A stretch of DNA of 38,975 nt, taken from the NCBI GenBank assembly GCA_040403095.1, contig JBBALI010000038.1, positions 1-38,975 of the forward strand, in the 5' to 3' direction. The stretch comes from JAQVCM01 sp040403095. GTDB taxonomy: Bacteria > Bacteroidota > Bacteroidia > Flavobacteriales_D > Crocinitomicaceae. Shown here piece by piece: positions 32,027 through 38,975 of this stretch. The notes under the pieces are model-generated. The model did no database searches, was not told the DNA's origin, and was given only the letters and a program-made list of their open reading frames with translations. How positions within the stretch are numbered: position 1 is the stretch's first letter; every line of letters starts with the position of its first letter. The translations under genes were made by a program, and so were the position numbers.

Positions 32027-33412
32027 ATGAACAAGAAATTAGTTATCACATCCGCATTTACTATGCAATGCATTCAGCAAAGATTTTTTGATGTATATAA
32101 TAAATCTTTTCAATCAGGCATTGGTGCAACAAAAAGTTTTATACGTGAAATTAACCGGGAGTTTGACTTGAGCATCAGTACAGTAGCTTTAAAATCATTA
32201 AATACCAATATTTATAGATGGATTGCACAGGATTCATTTAATATTGGTCATGCTTCATCTTTTTATAAATTATTGAAAGGTTTAAATGAGCAGGAATTTA
32301 TACAGCGTATGGATAAAGTCTTAAATCATGTTGTTGAAGCGTATAAATTAAACGAACCAAAAAAAGAAGCACTCGTTGAAATGAAAGACGTTGTTGATGC
32401 AGAAGAAAAACCGGATTACAAACAAGAAATTTTAAATGAAAAAATAAAAACTGAAAAAATGGAAACTCCAACAGAAGTTAAGCACGAAAATAAACAAACA
32501 GAAGCGAAGTTCATGTTGAACTTTGATTTAAGCACCATTGTTGACAGCGCGGTACATGAATACATTGAAAATTCAGAGGTGATTAAAAATATCCAGAAAT
32601 ACATTCGTGCTGAAGCCCAGAAATTGCAGCCTTCAATTGTTCAGTTCGGTGAAATTAAAAAACCCGGTATCGTTAAAGGTCGTTTGCATTCTTCATTTAA
32701 ACAAACCGTTCGTCTAGCTGAATCAGAAAGAAATGTATGGTTGAGCGGTCCCGCAGGTACAGGAAAAACAACGTTAGCAAAACAAGTAAGCGAAGCACTT
32801 GGTCTTGAGTTTGGATTTATTGCATGTTCACAGGGCATGGGCGAAGGGCATTTACTTGGACGCATGACTGCGCACGGCGATTATTTGCCTTCACGCTTCG
32901 TTGAGGTTTTTGAAAACGGCGGATTATATCTCTTTGATGAAATTGATGCAGCCGATGCCAATACATTAATCGTTCTTAATAGTGCGCTCGCTAACGGTAC
33001 GTTATCTGTTCCTTCACGTGTCAGTAAACCGTATGCAGAACGTCATCCAGATTTTATCTGCATTGCCGCGGCGAATACTTGGGGAAGCGGTTCAGTTGAT
33101 TACAGCGCACGTGGAATAATTGACCAAGCGACAAAAGATAGATTTTGTGGTGCAAAAGTATATGTTGATTATGACAGGAAATTGGAAAAAGAAATTTGCG
33201 GTGATGATTTGAAAAATGAAGTTGACAAACTGCATCAAATCCGCAGAAATCTTGCCGACCAAAAAATCAGAAAAGTTTTGTCAACACGTTTGTTTGTTTC
33301 AATGGCACGACAATTAAATTCAGGCATTGAATTTAAAGACTTCATTGACATTTACATGCTTGACTGGACTAATGAAGAAAAAGCAAAAGGTCTTATGAAC
33401 GTTACGTTATAA
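32027..33412 (+). CDS. MoxR/CobS-like AAA+ ATPase, 461 aa
   Basis: Residues 241-248 are the Walker A motif (GPAGTGKT) and 300-307 the Walker B motif (LYLFDEID). The sensor 1-type segment CIAAANTWG lies about 345-353, with a GSVDYSARGIIDQATKDRF stretch carrying an arginine finger candidate. Architecture matches the MoxR/CobS and dynein-related AAA_5 group, which remodel proteins or metal complexes. The N-terminal 200 residues are helical and charged and may bind a partner. It is the first gene of the early rightward block, and the following gene is a likely partner. Confidence 0.85.
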   Translation: MNKKLVITSAFTMQCIQQRFFDVYNKSFQSGIGATKSFIREINREFDLSISTVALKSLNTNIYRWIAQDSFNIGHASSFYKLLKGLNEQEFIQRMDKVLNHVVEAYKLNEPKKEALVEMKDVVDAEEKPDYKQEILNEKIKTEKMETPTEVKHENKQTEAKFMLNFDLSTIVDSAVHEYIENSEVIKNIQKYIRAEAQKLQPSIVQFGEIKKPGIVKGRLHSSFKQTVRLAESERNVWLSGPAGTGKTTLAKQVSEALGLEFGFIACSQGMGEGHLLGRMTAHGDYLPSRFVEVFENGGLYLFDEIDAADANTLIVLNSALANGTLSVPSRVSKPYAERHPDFICIAAANTWGSGSVDYSARGIIDQATKDRFCGAKVYVDYDRKLEKEICGDDLKNEVDKLHQIRRNLADQKIRKVLSTRLFVSMARQLNSGIEFKDFIDIYMLDWTNEEKAKGLMNVTL

Positions 33413-33446
33413 AAACAAAATTAATTCAAACGAAAAATTTTATTTT

Positions 33447-34430
33447 ATGTGGAAACATTATGAACTAAAAAAAGAATTTAAAAATAATAAATTCAACTGC
33501 TTTTATAATAAAGAAAAGAAAGCTACTGTGCATTCATTCGGTTCCATTGCGGAACTGATTGAATGCTACGAAGAAAATTTCATTGCAGGTAAGTGGATAA
33601 ATAATGCAGCGCACGGTGAAGTTCCAAAAATAAATGAAACACAGGCGCAACGTGAAAAAAGAATGAAGCGTGAAGATAAGTGGCAGTATGGAAGTAGAAT
33701 GACAGCCGGAAAAACTTACGAAAGACTGGTTAATGGATTTGCAACTGAAGAACAGTTAACGAAAGTTGCAGCGGAAAAAGATAAAATCTATTCTACGTAT
33801 CCGCAACTAAACGAACTGGAAGCGGTTGCCATTTTGAAAAAAAGACGGAAAAAGTTTTCGGATGATGGTTATGAAATTGACATTGACCGTTATTTAATTG
33901 GTGAACCTGAACAATGGATTGCACGTAGCAACGTTGACGGATTAAAGCGCACAGCTAAAATCCAATACGACATGCCAACGTCCGCAGCAAATGACCCGGA
34001 AGCGTTTATGAAAAATATGACTTTTTTGGCTGCATTCATTGACATCATTGAAATGGGTGGAATCAGTTGTGAGTTATGGGTAAGTGCATCCGCTACGAAT
34101 GTTGTGGTTGATGATTTAAAAGAAAAATATACCTCGTGTGAAGTTTGTTTAAAACATGCGCACGAATCGTTGGACATTCAGCGTTTAATTTCTGCCGGAA
34201 ACGTTGGCTTGTTTCGTGAATATTTTTTTTCGACATGGGACAACATCACACGTTCAAAGGGACAACGCGGACTTGGACAGGCGATTGACCAAGTAAAGGT
34301 GAACGAAATTTATGGAGATTATTTTGAGGCAGATATTTTAATTAAGGCTGCTGATTTTTGGGCTTCACGTAACGTAATTGAAATGAGCATTAAAAAACTG
34401 CAACAGATTTACGGTATTGAAGCAACATAA
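33447..34430 (+). CDS. DUF7192-like partner of the AAA+ protein, 327 aa
   Basis: The central part reads DIDRYLIGEPEQWIA (about 144-158), then a strand pattern KIQYDMPTSAAND and a helix-strand run MTFLAAFIDIIEMGGISCEL. This looks like the DUF7192 pattern seen near phage CobS-like ATPases, possibly a degenerate von Willebrand A-like fold without a clear MIDAS. Pairing with the upstream AAA+ gene suggests an ATPase-adaptor system as in MoxR-VWA pairs. The domain assignment is from memory and not certain. The first 120 residues are charged and helical. A terminator follows the gene. Confidence 0.5.
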   Translation: MWKHYELKKEFKNNKFNCFYNKEKKATVHSFGSIAELIECYEENFIAGKWINNAAHGEVPKINETQAQREKRMKREDKWQYGSRMTAGKTYERLVNGFATEEQLTKVAAEKDKIYSTYPQLNELEAVAILKKRRKKFSDDGYEIDIDRYLIGEPEQWIARSNVDGLKRTAKIQYDMPTSAANDPEAFMKNMTFLAAFIDIIEMGGISCELWVSASATNVVVDDLKEKYTSCEVCLKHAHESLDIQRLISAGNVGLFREYFFSTWDNITRSKGQRGLGQAIDQVKVNEIYGDYFEADILIKAADFWASRNVIEMSIKKLQQIYGIEAT

Positions 34431-34454
34431 TAAGTTTAAATTTCACACAATAAC

Positions 34455-34484
34455 GGGTATGCATAAACGCATACCCATTTTTTT
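34455..34484 (+). terminator. Intrinsic terminator within the early block
   Basis: A perfect 8-bp stem (GGGTATGC at 34455-34462 with GCATACCC at 34469-34476) has a six-base loop and is followed by seven T residues (34478-34484). It separates the AAA+ pair from the next genes, which then need readthrough or their own promoter. Confidence 0.9.
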
Positions 34485-34506
34485 AATTCAAATAAATATA
34501 AATTTT

Positions 34507-34842
34507 ATGGAAAAGAATTTATTGCAAAAAGTAACCGTAGTAAATGAAGACGAATCCGGGTCAGATAGTAGCATTATTCTTTTATGCGAACAATGTAACG
34601 CATTGAATCAAGTGGTTATTAAAAATTGCCATAACCCCGGAGCGATAATTGCAGCACTTGCAACACAAGCAGTTCAACGTGGAATTGAATACGGAATGAA
34701 CATGCATATAAAGATGATGGATGCAATTATTCGTGGCGAAAAAGACGATGCCGAATTTAATATTGATGCAAATGAATTGTTTGGAATAATACAAGAATCT
34801 GTTGCCGATATTTTTTTAGAAAATTTAAAACATGTTAAATGA
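34507..34842 (+). CDS. Hypothetical acidic protein, 111 aa
   Basis: The frame is open further upstream but runs through the terminator hairpin, so the ATG at 34507 after AAATATAAATTTT is preferred. It has a CEQCN pair (about residues 28-32) that may be a partial metal site, and an otherwise helical and acidic C-terminal half. It overlaps the next gene by ATGA. No family is recognised. Confidence 0.6.
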   Translation: MEKNLLQKVTVVNEDESGSDSSIILLCEQCNALNQVVIKNCHNPGAIIAALATQAVQRGIEYGMNMHIKMMDAIIRGEKDDAEFNIDANELFGIIQESVADIFLENLKHVK

Positions 34843-35138
34843 AAAAAATCAGAAAAAAATCAAAGCACGAACGAGATGCGATAAAGCAAAAGAAACAAGA
34901 ACTGTTGAATAATGTTGCTGCGTGGAACAGTTTAAAAGATTATGGCGATGTAAAATTTATTTCCAGAAAATATAAGTTAAGCCGTACTATTGTCAGCAAG
35001 GCACTAAGCAACGGCGATGCGAGTTTTAATGTTCTATCATGCGTTCACGAATTTTATAAAAGGCGATACGCTGCAATGAAAAAAATTCAAGAAAAAATAA
35101 ACGATGAAACAGAACACGAAAAACATGCAGAAAACTAG
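34839..35138 (+). CDS. Putative helix-turn-helix DNA-binding protein, 99 aa
   Basis: The N-terminus is strongly basic (MKKIRKKSKHERDAIKQKKQ). The central FISRKYKLSRTIVSKALSNG (about residues 40-59) has the helix, turn, recognition-helix pattern of LacI/Cro-type DNA readers, followed by a long helix. Basic charge and place in the early block suggest a regulator of phage promoters. Its start overlaps the preceding gene (ATGA). No exact family is recognised. Confidence 0.6.
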   Translation: MKKIRKKSKHERDAIKQKKQELLNNVAAWNSLKDYGDVKFISRKYKLSRTIVSKALSNGDASFNVLSCVHEFYKRRYAAMKKIQEKINDETEHEKHAEN

Positions 35139-35224
35139 TAAAACGTTTGCAATAATTTATTTCTCGTTAGTAAAATCAAACAATTTAGGAAACGTAATTA
35201 AAAACACAATTAAAAAAGTAAATT

Positions 35225-36127
35225 ATGAACGAATTAGTAAAGCAAATAAAACAAAGCATGGAAGCGGATAATTTTAAAAAAGCATTTTTGTCTGTAATTA
35301 AAGATGATGTTGTTTTTAAAAAGGAAACAGGATTTGCAATGCTCGCAATTTCTGGAAATGCAAAATTGCAAGGTTGCAGTATTGAAAGTATTTTAAAATC
35401 AATTTATCATGTTGCTACAACGGGTTTAACTTTGAATCCTGTCATGCGTTTTGCAGCACTTGTTCCACGTTGGACACCTGCCGGAACTGAATGTTCGTTA
35501 ATGCCAATGTATCAGGGCTTGGTGCAACTTGTAACGGATTCAGGCAGCGCAACCAGTATCAGAACGCATGTTGTTTATGAAGGCGATACTTTTGCTGTTG
35601 AACTTGGTGATGTTTATAAGATAAAGCACGAACCATCATTTAAAACTCGCAACATGTCGCACGTGTATGCGATTGCACGGCTGCATGATAACAGCACTAT
35701 CATTGAAGTAATGACAAAAGAGGAAGTTGATTATGTTCGTTCGTTTTCCGAAACGTACAAAGCATTTCTTGCAGGCAAAATAAAAAAGGAAAATGTTATC
35801 TGGGAAAACTGGTATGAGGAGATGGCTCGCAAAACAGTCTTAAAACGTCTTATAAAGTACCTGCCGAAGTCAATGCAATACGATAAGATTGCAGCCGTGT
35901 TAAATGTTGACGAACAAGATTATCCGGCAGGTGAATCTAAAATCGGATACCTTGAAGAAATGATAAGTCGTTCCATGTTGCCTGACGAGATGAAGCAATA
36001 TTATCTTTCACAGATTTCAGAACCCGGATTAACCAACGCAACCGTTGATGCGATGATTTTAGACGTAGAAAAAAATATGCCTGCGGATGAAAAACAAATA
36101 TTGAAAAGAATACAGTCCAGAAATTAA
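35225..36127 (+). CDS. recT: RecT family single-strand annealing protein, 300 aa
   Basis: The N-terminal KQSMEADNFKKAFLSVIKDD and the core ILKSIYHVATTGLTLNPVMR, followed by LMPMYQGLVQLVTDSGS, match RecT/RedB-type annealing proteins, which pair complementary strands in phage homologous recombination. Length and ending are normal. A RecE-type exonuclease is not visible beside it in this window. The next gene starts 39 bases later. Upstream, an 86-base gap contains no clear terminator. Confidence 0.9.
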   Translation: MNELVKQIKQSMEADNFKKAFLSVIKDDVVFKKETGFAMLAISGNAKLQGCSIESILKSIYHVATTGLTLNPVMRFAALVPRWTPAGTECSLMPMYQGLVQLVTDSGSATSIRTHVVYEGDTFAVELGDVYKIKHEPSFKTRNMSHVYAIARLHDNSTIIEVMTKEEVDYVRSFSETYKAFLAGKIKKENVIWENWYEEMARKTVLKRLIKYLPKSMQYDKIAAVLNVDEQDYPAGESKIGYLEEMISRSMLPDEMKQYYLSQISEPGLTNATVDAMILDVEKNMPADEKQILKRIQSRN

Positions 36128-36166
36128 TCGTTCACAATTATTTTTTCAAATCTCAAATTTTATTTT

Positions 36167-36979
36167 ATGAACAAAGAACAGTTTTTAAAATTGTACGAAG
36201 AAAGAAAAGCAAAAAAAGCAAGTTTGCTCACGCTGTTTGAATCTGGTATCAATGCAGATGTATTACGAACAATGAAAGAGGATGTTATTGTTCCGCTGAT
36301 TGAAGACAATCCAGAATGTAGTGAAGGAATAAGTGTAATAACAAAAGTGATGCATCCGAAAAGTATGCCAAACAATGCGAATGGTGAATCAACTGATTTT
36401 GTTTTTATGGCAGGCAGTCCTGCGTTCGTTATTGAATCAATGATGATGATGATGAAACATGTTTTGAAATTCAACCCAGATTTCAAAAGTGAGATTGTAA
36501 GGTTTGCCGCAAAGATTTTGATTGCAAAAGTATTCGGTTCATCGCGGCGTGATTTTTACGAACAGATAGAAAATACCAGTGAAGTTGAAATTGGATTTTT
36601 AAAAGATTATGCAGGCGCAAAAGACGAAGAATATAAAAGGCACATGGGTATCGGTGATTTTGACAAAATTCTTTTTAATAGTTTGTCTGTATTGTGTGCG
36701 GGTGGTGCGAATAAATTAATCAATGGAAATAAAAAGCCAATGGTTTATGATGTTGATAACAACAAAGATAATTTTTTGTCGAAAGAGCAGGTTATTGAAG
36801 AGATTACGATGAACGTTTTGCGACTTGCGAAAATGAATAAAGTTTTGCCTGAAGAACAGGAACAAGAAGACCAATACGAAGAATTTAAGTTAGTGCAAAA
36901 CGCATTGACAGAAATTGCTTTTCGTTATTTTGAATGCAATCAAGAAAATCAAGACATCGTAGAACTTTTTAAAAAATAA
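36167..36979 (+). CDS. Hypothetical protein after RecT, 270 aa
   Basis: A soluble, mostly helical protein with acidic C-terminal residues and a Met-rich segment (SMMMMMKHV, about 90-98). It starts 39 bases after the recT stop and is followed by a gene after five bases, so they are likely cotranscribed. No nuclease signature (PD-ExK, DnaQ) is evident, so I do not call it an exonuclease. Unknown function. Confidence 0.55.
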   Translation: MNKEQFLKLYEERKAKKASLLTLFESGINADVLRTMKEDVIVPLIEDNPECSEGISVITKVMHPKSMPNNANGESTDFVFMAGSPAFVIESMMMMMKHVLKFNPDFKSEIVRFAAKILIAKVFGSSRRDFYEQIENTSEVEIGFLKDYAGAKDEEYKRHMGIGDFDKILFNSLSVLCAGGANKLINGNKKPMVYDVDNNKDNFLSKEQVIEEITMNVLRLAKMNKVLPEEQEQEDQYEEFKLVQNALTEIAFRYFECNQENQDIVELFKK

Positions 36980-36984
36980 TCATC

Positions 36985-37395
36985 ATGAAAAAAAGTAAAA
37001 TACCAATGAAGCAAGAGCATGAAATTCTTGCTGCTTTGATTTTAAATTCTGGTTCAAAAAATAAATCACCGGGCGTTACTGGTATAACAGCATTATGGAA
37101 TCAAAACGTATATCGGTTAAGTTCAGTGATAAATCGTTTGCGCAAAAAAGGAATAGACATTGAAACGACAATGATTAAAGGGAAGCCCGGACAGATGCAA
37201 AAAAAATATGCGAGATATAAATTGGCAGGCTACAATAACGAACTTGATGCGGTGAAAAACATTGAATATAAAAGTTTGAGAAAAGAATTAATCATTTGCA
37301 TGACAAAAAATTGCGAAGATAATTTTCTTTCAATGTTTTTAAATATACATTTGCGAATAGATGCGACAAGAATGTATCCTAATTTATTTTTGTAA
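36985..37395 (+). CDS. Winged-helix-like small protein, 136 aa
   Basis: The segment ILAALILNSGSKNKSPGV (about residues 13-30) followed by LWNQNVYRLSSVINRLRKKG (about 36-55) has a helix, loop, recognition-helix pattern typical of winged-helix DNA-binding proteins that act on replication or transcription. The C-terminal half is basic. The domain name cannot be given. It is separated from the next gene by a terminator. Confidence 0.5.
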   Translation: MKKSKIPMKQEHEILAALILNSGSKNKSPGVTGITALWNQNVYRLSSVINRLRKKGIDIETTMIKGKPGQMQKKYARYKLAGYNNELDAVKNIEYKSLRKELIICMTKNCEDNFLSMFLNIHLRIDATRMYPNLFL

Positions 37396-37422
37396 ACTTG
37401 GTTTTTTGTTTTAGTTTGATAT

Positions 37423-37456
37423 AGGCGGTTCGTTTCTACGGACTGCCTTTATTTTT
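37423..37456 (+). terminator. Intrinsic terminator
   Basis: A 10-bp stem (37423-37432 with 37439-37448, including G-U pairs) and a six-base loop, followed by TTATTTTTT. It lies between the winged-helix-like gene and the replication-type gene and splits the early block. Confidence 0.75.
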
Positions 37457-37493
37457 TACCATCATTATTCATAATCATTAAAATAAATATTTT

Positions 37494-37886
37494 ATGGAAC
37501 AGATAGATTTATTTTTAGGTGACTCTCTGCATGAAATAACAAGTGACTCTCTGCATGCAAGAACAAAAAATTACCTGATGTCAAAAAAGCAATTAATGTT
37601 TAATGACTTTTGGATTTTATACGATAAAAAAGTTGCAAAGTTTCCAGCAAGAAAAGCATTTTTAAAATTAACGTTCAAAGAAATTGAACAAGCTATGTTT
37701 GTTGTTCGTGATTACGTTGCATCAACACCAGATGAAAAGTTTAGATGCCATGCTGCAACTTGGTTAAATCAAAAAAGATTCATTGACGAAATCATTGTGC
37801 CAAAAACAAAAGAGCAACAGCAAGACGATGAATTTAAAAAGGTATTGCAATCACGCTTAAATAAGTACCATGAGAGCAACGAATAA
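37494..37886 (+). CDS. Phage replication-type protein, C-terminal domain only, 130 aa
   Basis: FNDFWILYDKKVAKFPARKA (residues 36-55), then KLTFKEIEQ and HAATWLNQKRF (about 82-92), closely follow the pattern seen at the C-terminus of phage replisome-organiser or helicase-loader proteins (F-x2-FW-x2-Y ... YLN-x3-W). Only this domain is present, after a short N-terminus that contains the two tandem 24-base copies described separately. A helicase loader role is inferred. The gene follows a terminator and needs a promoter that I could not see. Confidence 0.6.
   Translation: MEQIDLFLGDSLHEITSDSLHARTKNYLMSKKQLMFNDFWILYDKKVAKFPARKAFLKLTFKEIEQAMFVVRDYVASTPDEKFRCHAATWLNQKRFIDEIIVPKTKEQQQDDEFKKVLQSRLNKYHESNE
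37519..37557. repeat. 24-base tandem duplication inside the replication-type gene
   Basis: GTGACTCTCTGCATG occurs at 37519-37533 and 37543-37557 with a 24-base period, so the frame is kept (DSLHEITS then DSLHARTK). In lambda, initiator-binding iterons lie inside the initiator gene. Two copies are too few to claim an origin. Confidence 0.45.
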
Positions 37887-37899
37887 CAAACTTTATAAA

Positions 37900-38034
37900 A
37901 TGTATTGGATACGAAGATTCGATGTTGTCTATTTTCCAATTAAGCCGATGTACGGAAATTATCATTTACGTGGTTACAACGGCAGGTGCAAATTGATTTT
38001 AAAAAACATCGTAACAAAAAAGTATAATTTTTAA
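37900..38034 (+). CDS. Small basic protein, 44 aa
   Basis: A complete frame, shorter than usual cut-offs, fills the gap between two genes. It starts 13 bases after the preceding stop with the typical leader ACTTTATAAAATG. It encodes a basic, aromatic peptide with MYWIRRFDVVYFPIK and a C-terminal NIVTKKYNF. An ATG at 37870 would give 54 residues but overlaps the preceding gene. No family is recognised. Confidence 0.5.
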   Translation: MYWIRRFDVVYFPIKPMYGNYHLRGYNGRCKLILKNIVTKKYNF

Positions 38035-38045
38035 ATCATATCAAA

Positions 38046-38798
38046 ATGAGCAATGAATTATCAACAACGAATGCAAATCCGAATCGATTGCCGGATAAAA
38101 AACACGCTACGCTTGCGGTCGAAATTCAGAAAGCGATTTACGGACAGAAGTTGCTTGACATGAACGACATCAAGCAAGAAACATTTATCATCATGTCCTT
38201 AAGGCAGGCAGTTATATTAACGCAAAAAAAATTATCTGAAGAACGTATTAATGTTTACTGCGACGAATTAATAAAGGACATTAAACGAAACTTTCAATGG
38301 ATTGCAGCCGATGAATTAAAGTTGGCAATTGAAAACGGTAGTAAAGGAATGTACGGAGAGATTTATGAACTGTCATACACTCAAATTTTTAATTGGCTAA
38401 AAAGTTATCGTGATTCAGATGAACGAAAATCAGTTCACGCAGAAGCAGTAAAATTGGAAGCGGAGAAAAAAGCAAAGCAACTTCCACCAGTTGAAATAAC
38501 ACGTGAACAGCATCTTCGTGAGATGGCTGAAATCGCATTTAATATCTACAAAGTAAAACGCAATTTTATTTTGATTCCCGAAGATGCATTCTTTTATCTT
38601 GAAGAAGGTGGTTTTTTGAAAATGCCCAACGATGAAAAAAATGCGGAACTGGAAAAAGTAAAAAAGTATTTAAAAACAGTTCAGCCCGCGAACGAGTGGT
38701 TTGAAGTGCTGCGAAACGAACCGATAAAATTAACGGCACGAAAATGGGTTACAGGAATTTATTTTGAAAAATTAATTCAGCAAGGAAAACAAATTTAA
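38046..38798 (+). CDS. Hypothetical replication-region protein, 250 aa
   Basis: A soluble, mainly helical protein. The segment ELSYTQIFNWLKSYRDSDER (about residues 107-126) is helical, and an Ala/Lys/Glu-rich helix follows (about 130-150). Together with the gene order after a replication-type protein, this suggests a replisome or helicase-associated role, but there is no Walker or zinc motif. Named function cannot be given. Confidence 0.5.
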   Translation: MSNELSTTNANPNRLPDKKHATLAVEIQKAIYGQKLLDMNDIKQETFIIMSLRQAVILTQKKLSEERINVYCDELIKDIKRNFQWIAADELKLAIENGSKGMYGEIYELSYTQIFNWLKSYRDSDERKSVHAEAVKLEAEKKAKQLPPVEITREQHLREMAEIAFNIYKVKRNFILIPEDAFFYLEEGGFLKMPNDEKNAELEKVKKYLKTVQPANEWFEVLRNEPIKLTARKWVTGIYFEKLIQQGKQI

Positions 38799-38809
38799 AA
38801 AAATAATTT

Positions 38810-38975
38810 ATGACGTACACAGATTTTACACAGAAATTAACTGAATTAAACGCTTGTTCAGATGCGAAAAAGTGGGCAGAAGGTAAATCATGGCAGGAAG
38901 TTTATGGCACATGTCATAGAGGAGATTGGCTCTGTTGGCTGTTTAAAAGAACCAATCCAGACGACATACAACTTC
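38810..38975 (+). CDS. 5' end of an unknown gene (partial)
   Basis: Begins with ATG after AAATAATTT and stays open to the window edge (55 codons). It has a WQEVYGTCHRGDWLCWLF segment (about residues 30-47) whose CxRGDWLxWL pattern occurs in some phage and mobile-element proteins of unknown function. It continues outside the window. Confidence 0.5.
   Translation, partial: MTYTDFTQKLTELNACSDAKKWAEGKSWQEVYGTCHRGDWLCWLFKRTNPDDIQL

Noticed and set aside
36167..36979. RecE/lambda-exonuclease partner of RecT
   Set aside because: The position after recT suggested it, but no PD-(D/E)xK or other nuclease signature was found.
1..38975. Temperate phage features (integrase, excisionase, attachment site, lysogeny repressor)
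   Set aside because: No recombinase catalytic motifs or candidate repressor operon was visible. The helix-turn-helix gene at 34839 lies in the early block and is not enough to claim lysogeny.

Overview
The window reads as most of the genome of a tailed double-stranded DNA phage (Caudoviricetes, long flexible-tail type) that infects a member of the Bacteroidota. The host call is an inference. The DNA is AT-rich, genes are tightly packed and often joined by ATGA or TAATG overlaps, and start codons follow A-rich stretches instead of Shine-Dalgarno sites. Predicted exported proteins have Bacteroidota-style signal peptides ending in SAQ or FAQ, and a few TAnnTTTG boxes resemble the Bacteroidota -7 promoter element. 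No integrase, excisionase, clear repressor, tRNA or CRISPR array was seen. A run of 100 N (6956-7055) shows a scaffolded assembly.

Layout. (1) 1-1096: small rightward genes ending at a bidirectional terminator (about 1094-1132). (2) 1162-30885: one long leftward late block, interrupted by a single rightward gene. In transcription order it holds: a DNA-modification cassette (ParB-like protein, TET-associated-type glycosyltransferase, TET/JBP-type dioxygenase); the terminase pair; a SAM methyltransferase and small tail-region genes; tail assembly chaperones with a probable -1 frameshift; the tape measure; three distal-tail or adhesion proteins; a glycosyltransferase; portal, MuF-like protein, scaffold and major capsid; neck and tail-tube genes; two exported adhesin-like proteins; a lysis cassette (several membrane proteins, a unimolecular-spanin candidate, a GH24 endolysin); and a small PD-ExK nuclease. 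(3) 30886-32026: a 1.1 kb non-coding divergent region with repeated TTGTTTAYA motifs, hairpins and a GC-richer, coding-like island. (4) 32027-38975: a rightward early block with an AAA+ ATPase and partner, a helix-turn-helix-like protein, a RecT annealing protein, a replication-type protein and several unknowns.

The rightward genes at both window ends have the same style. If the molecule is circular or permuted, the early block probably continues from 38975 into 1-1096 and meets the late block at the shared terminator. DNA polymerase and helicase genes are not visible and may lie outside the window.

The most interesting system is at 28568-30885. A Fe(II)/2-oxoglutarate dioxygenase of the TET/JBP type sits beside a glycosyltransferase of the type known to travel with it and a ParB-like protein, directly upstream of terminase. 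This suggests that the phage DNA carries an oxidised and glycosylated base. Two further glycosyltransferase-like genes are inserted in the structural block.
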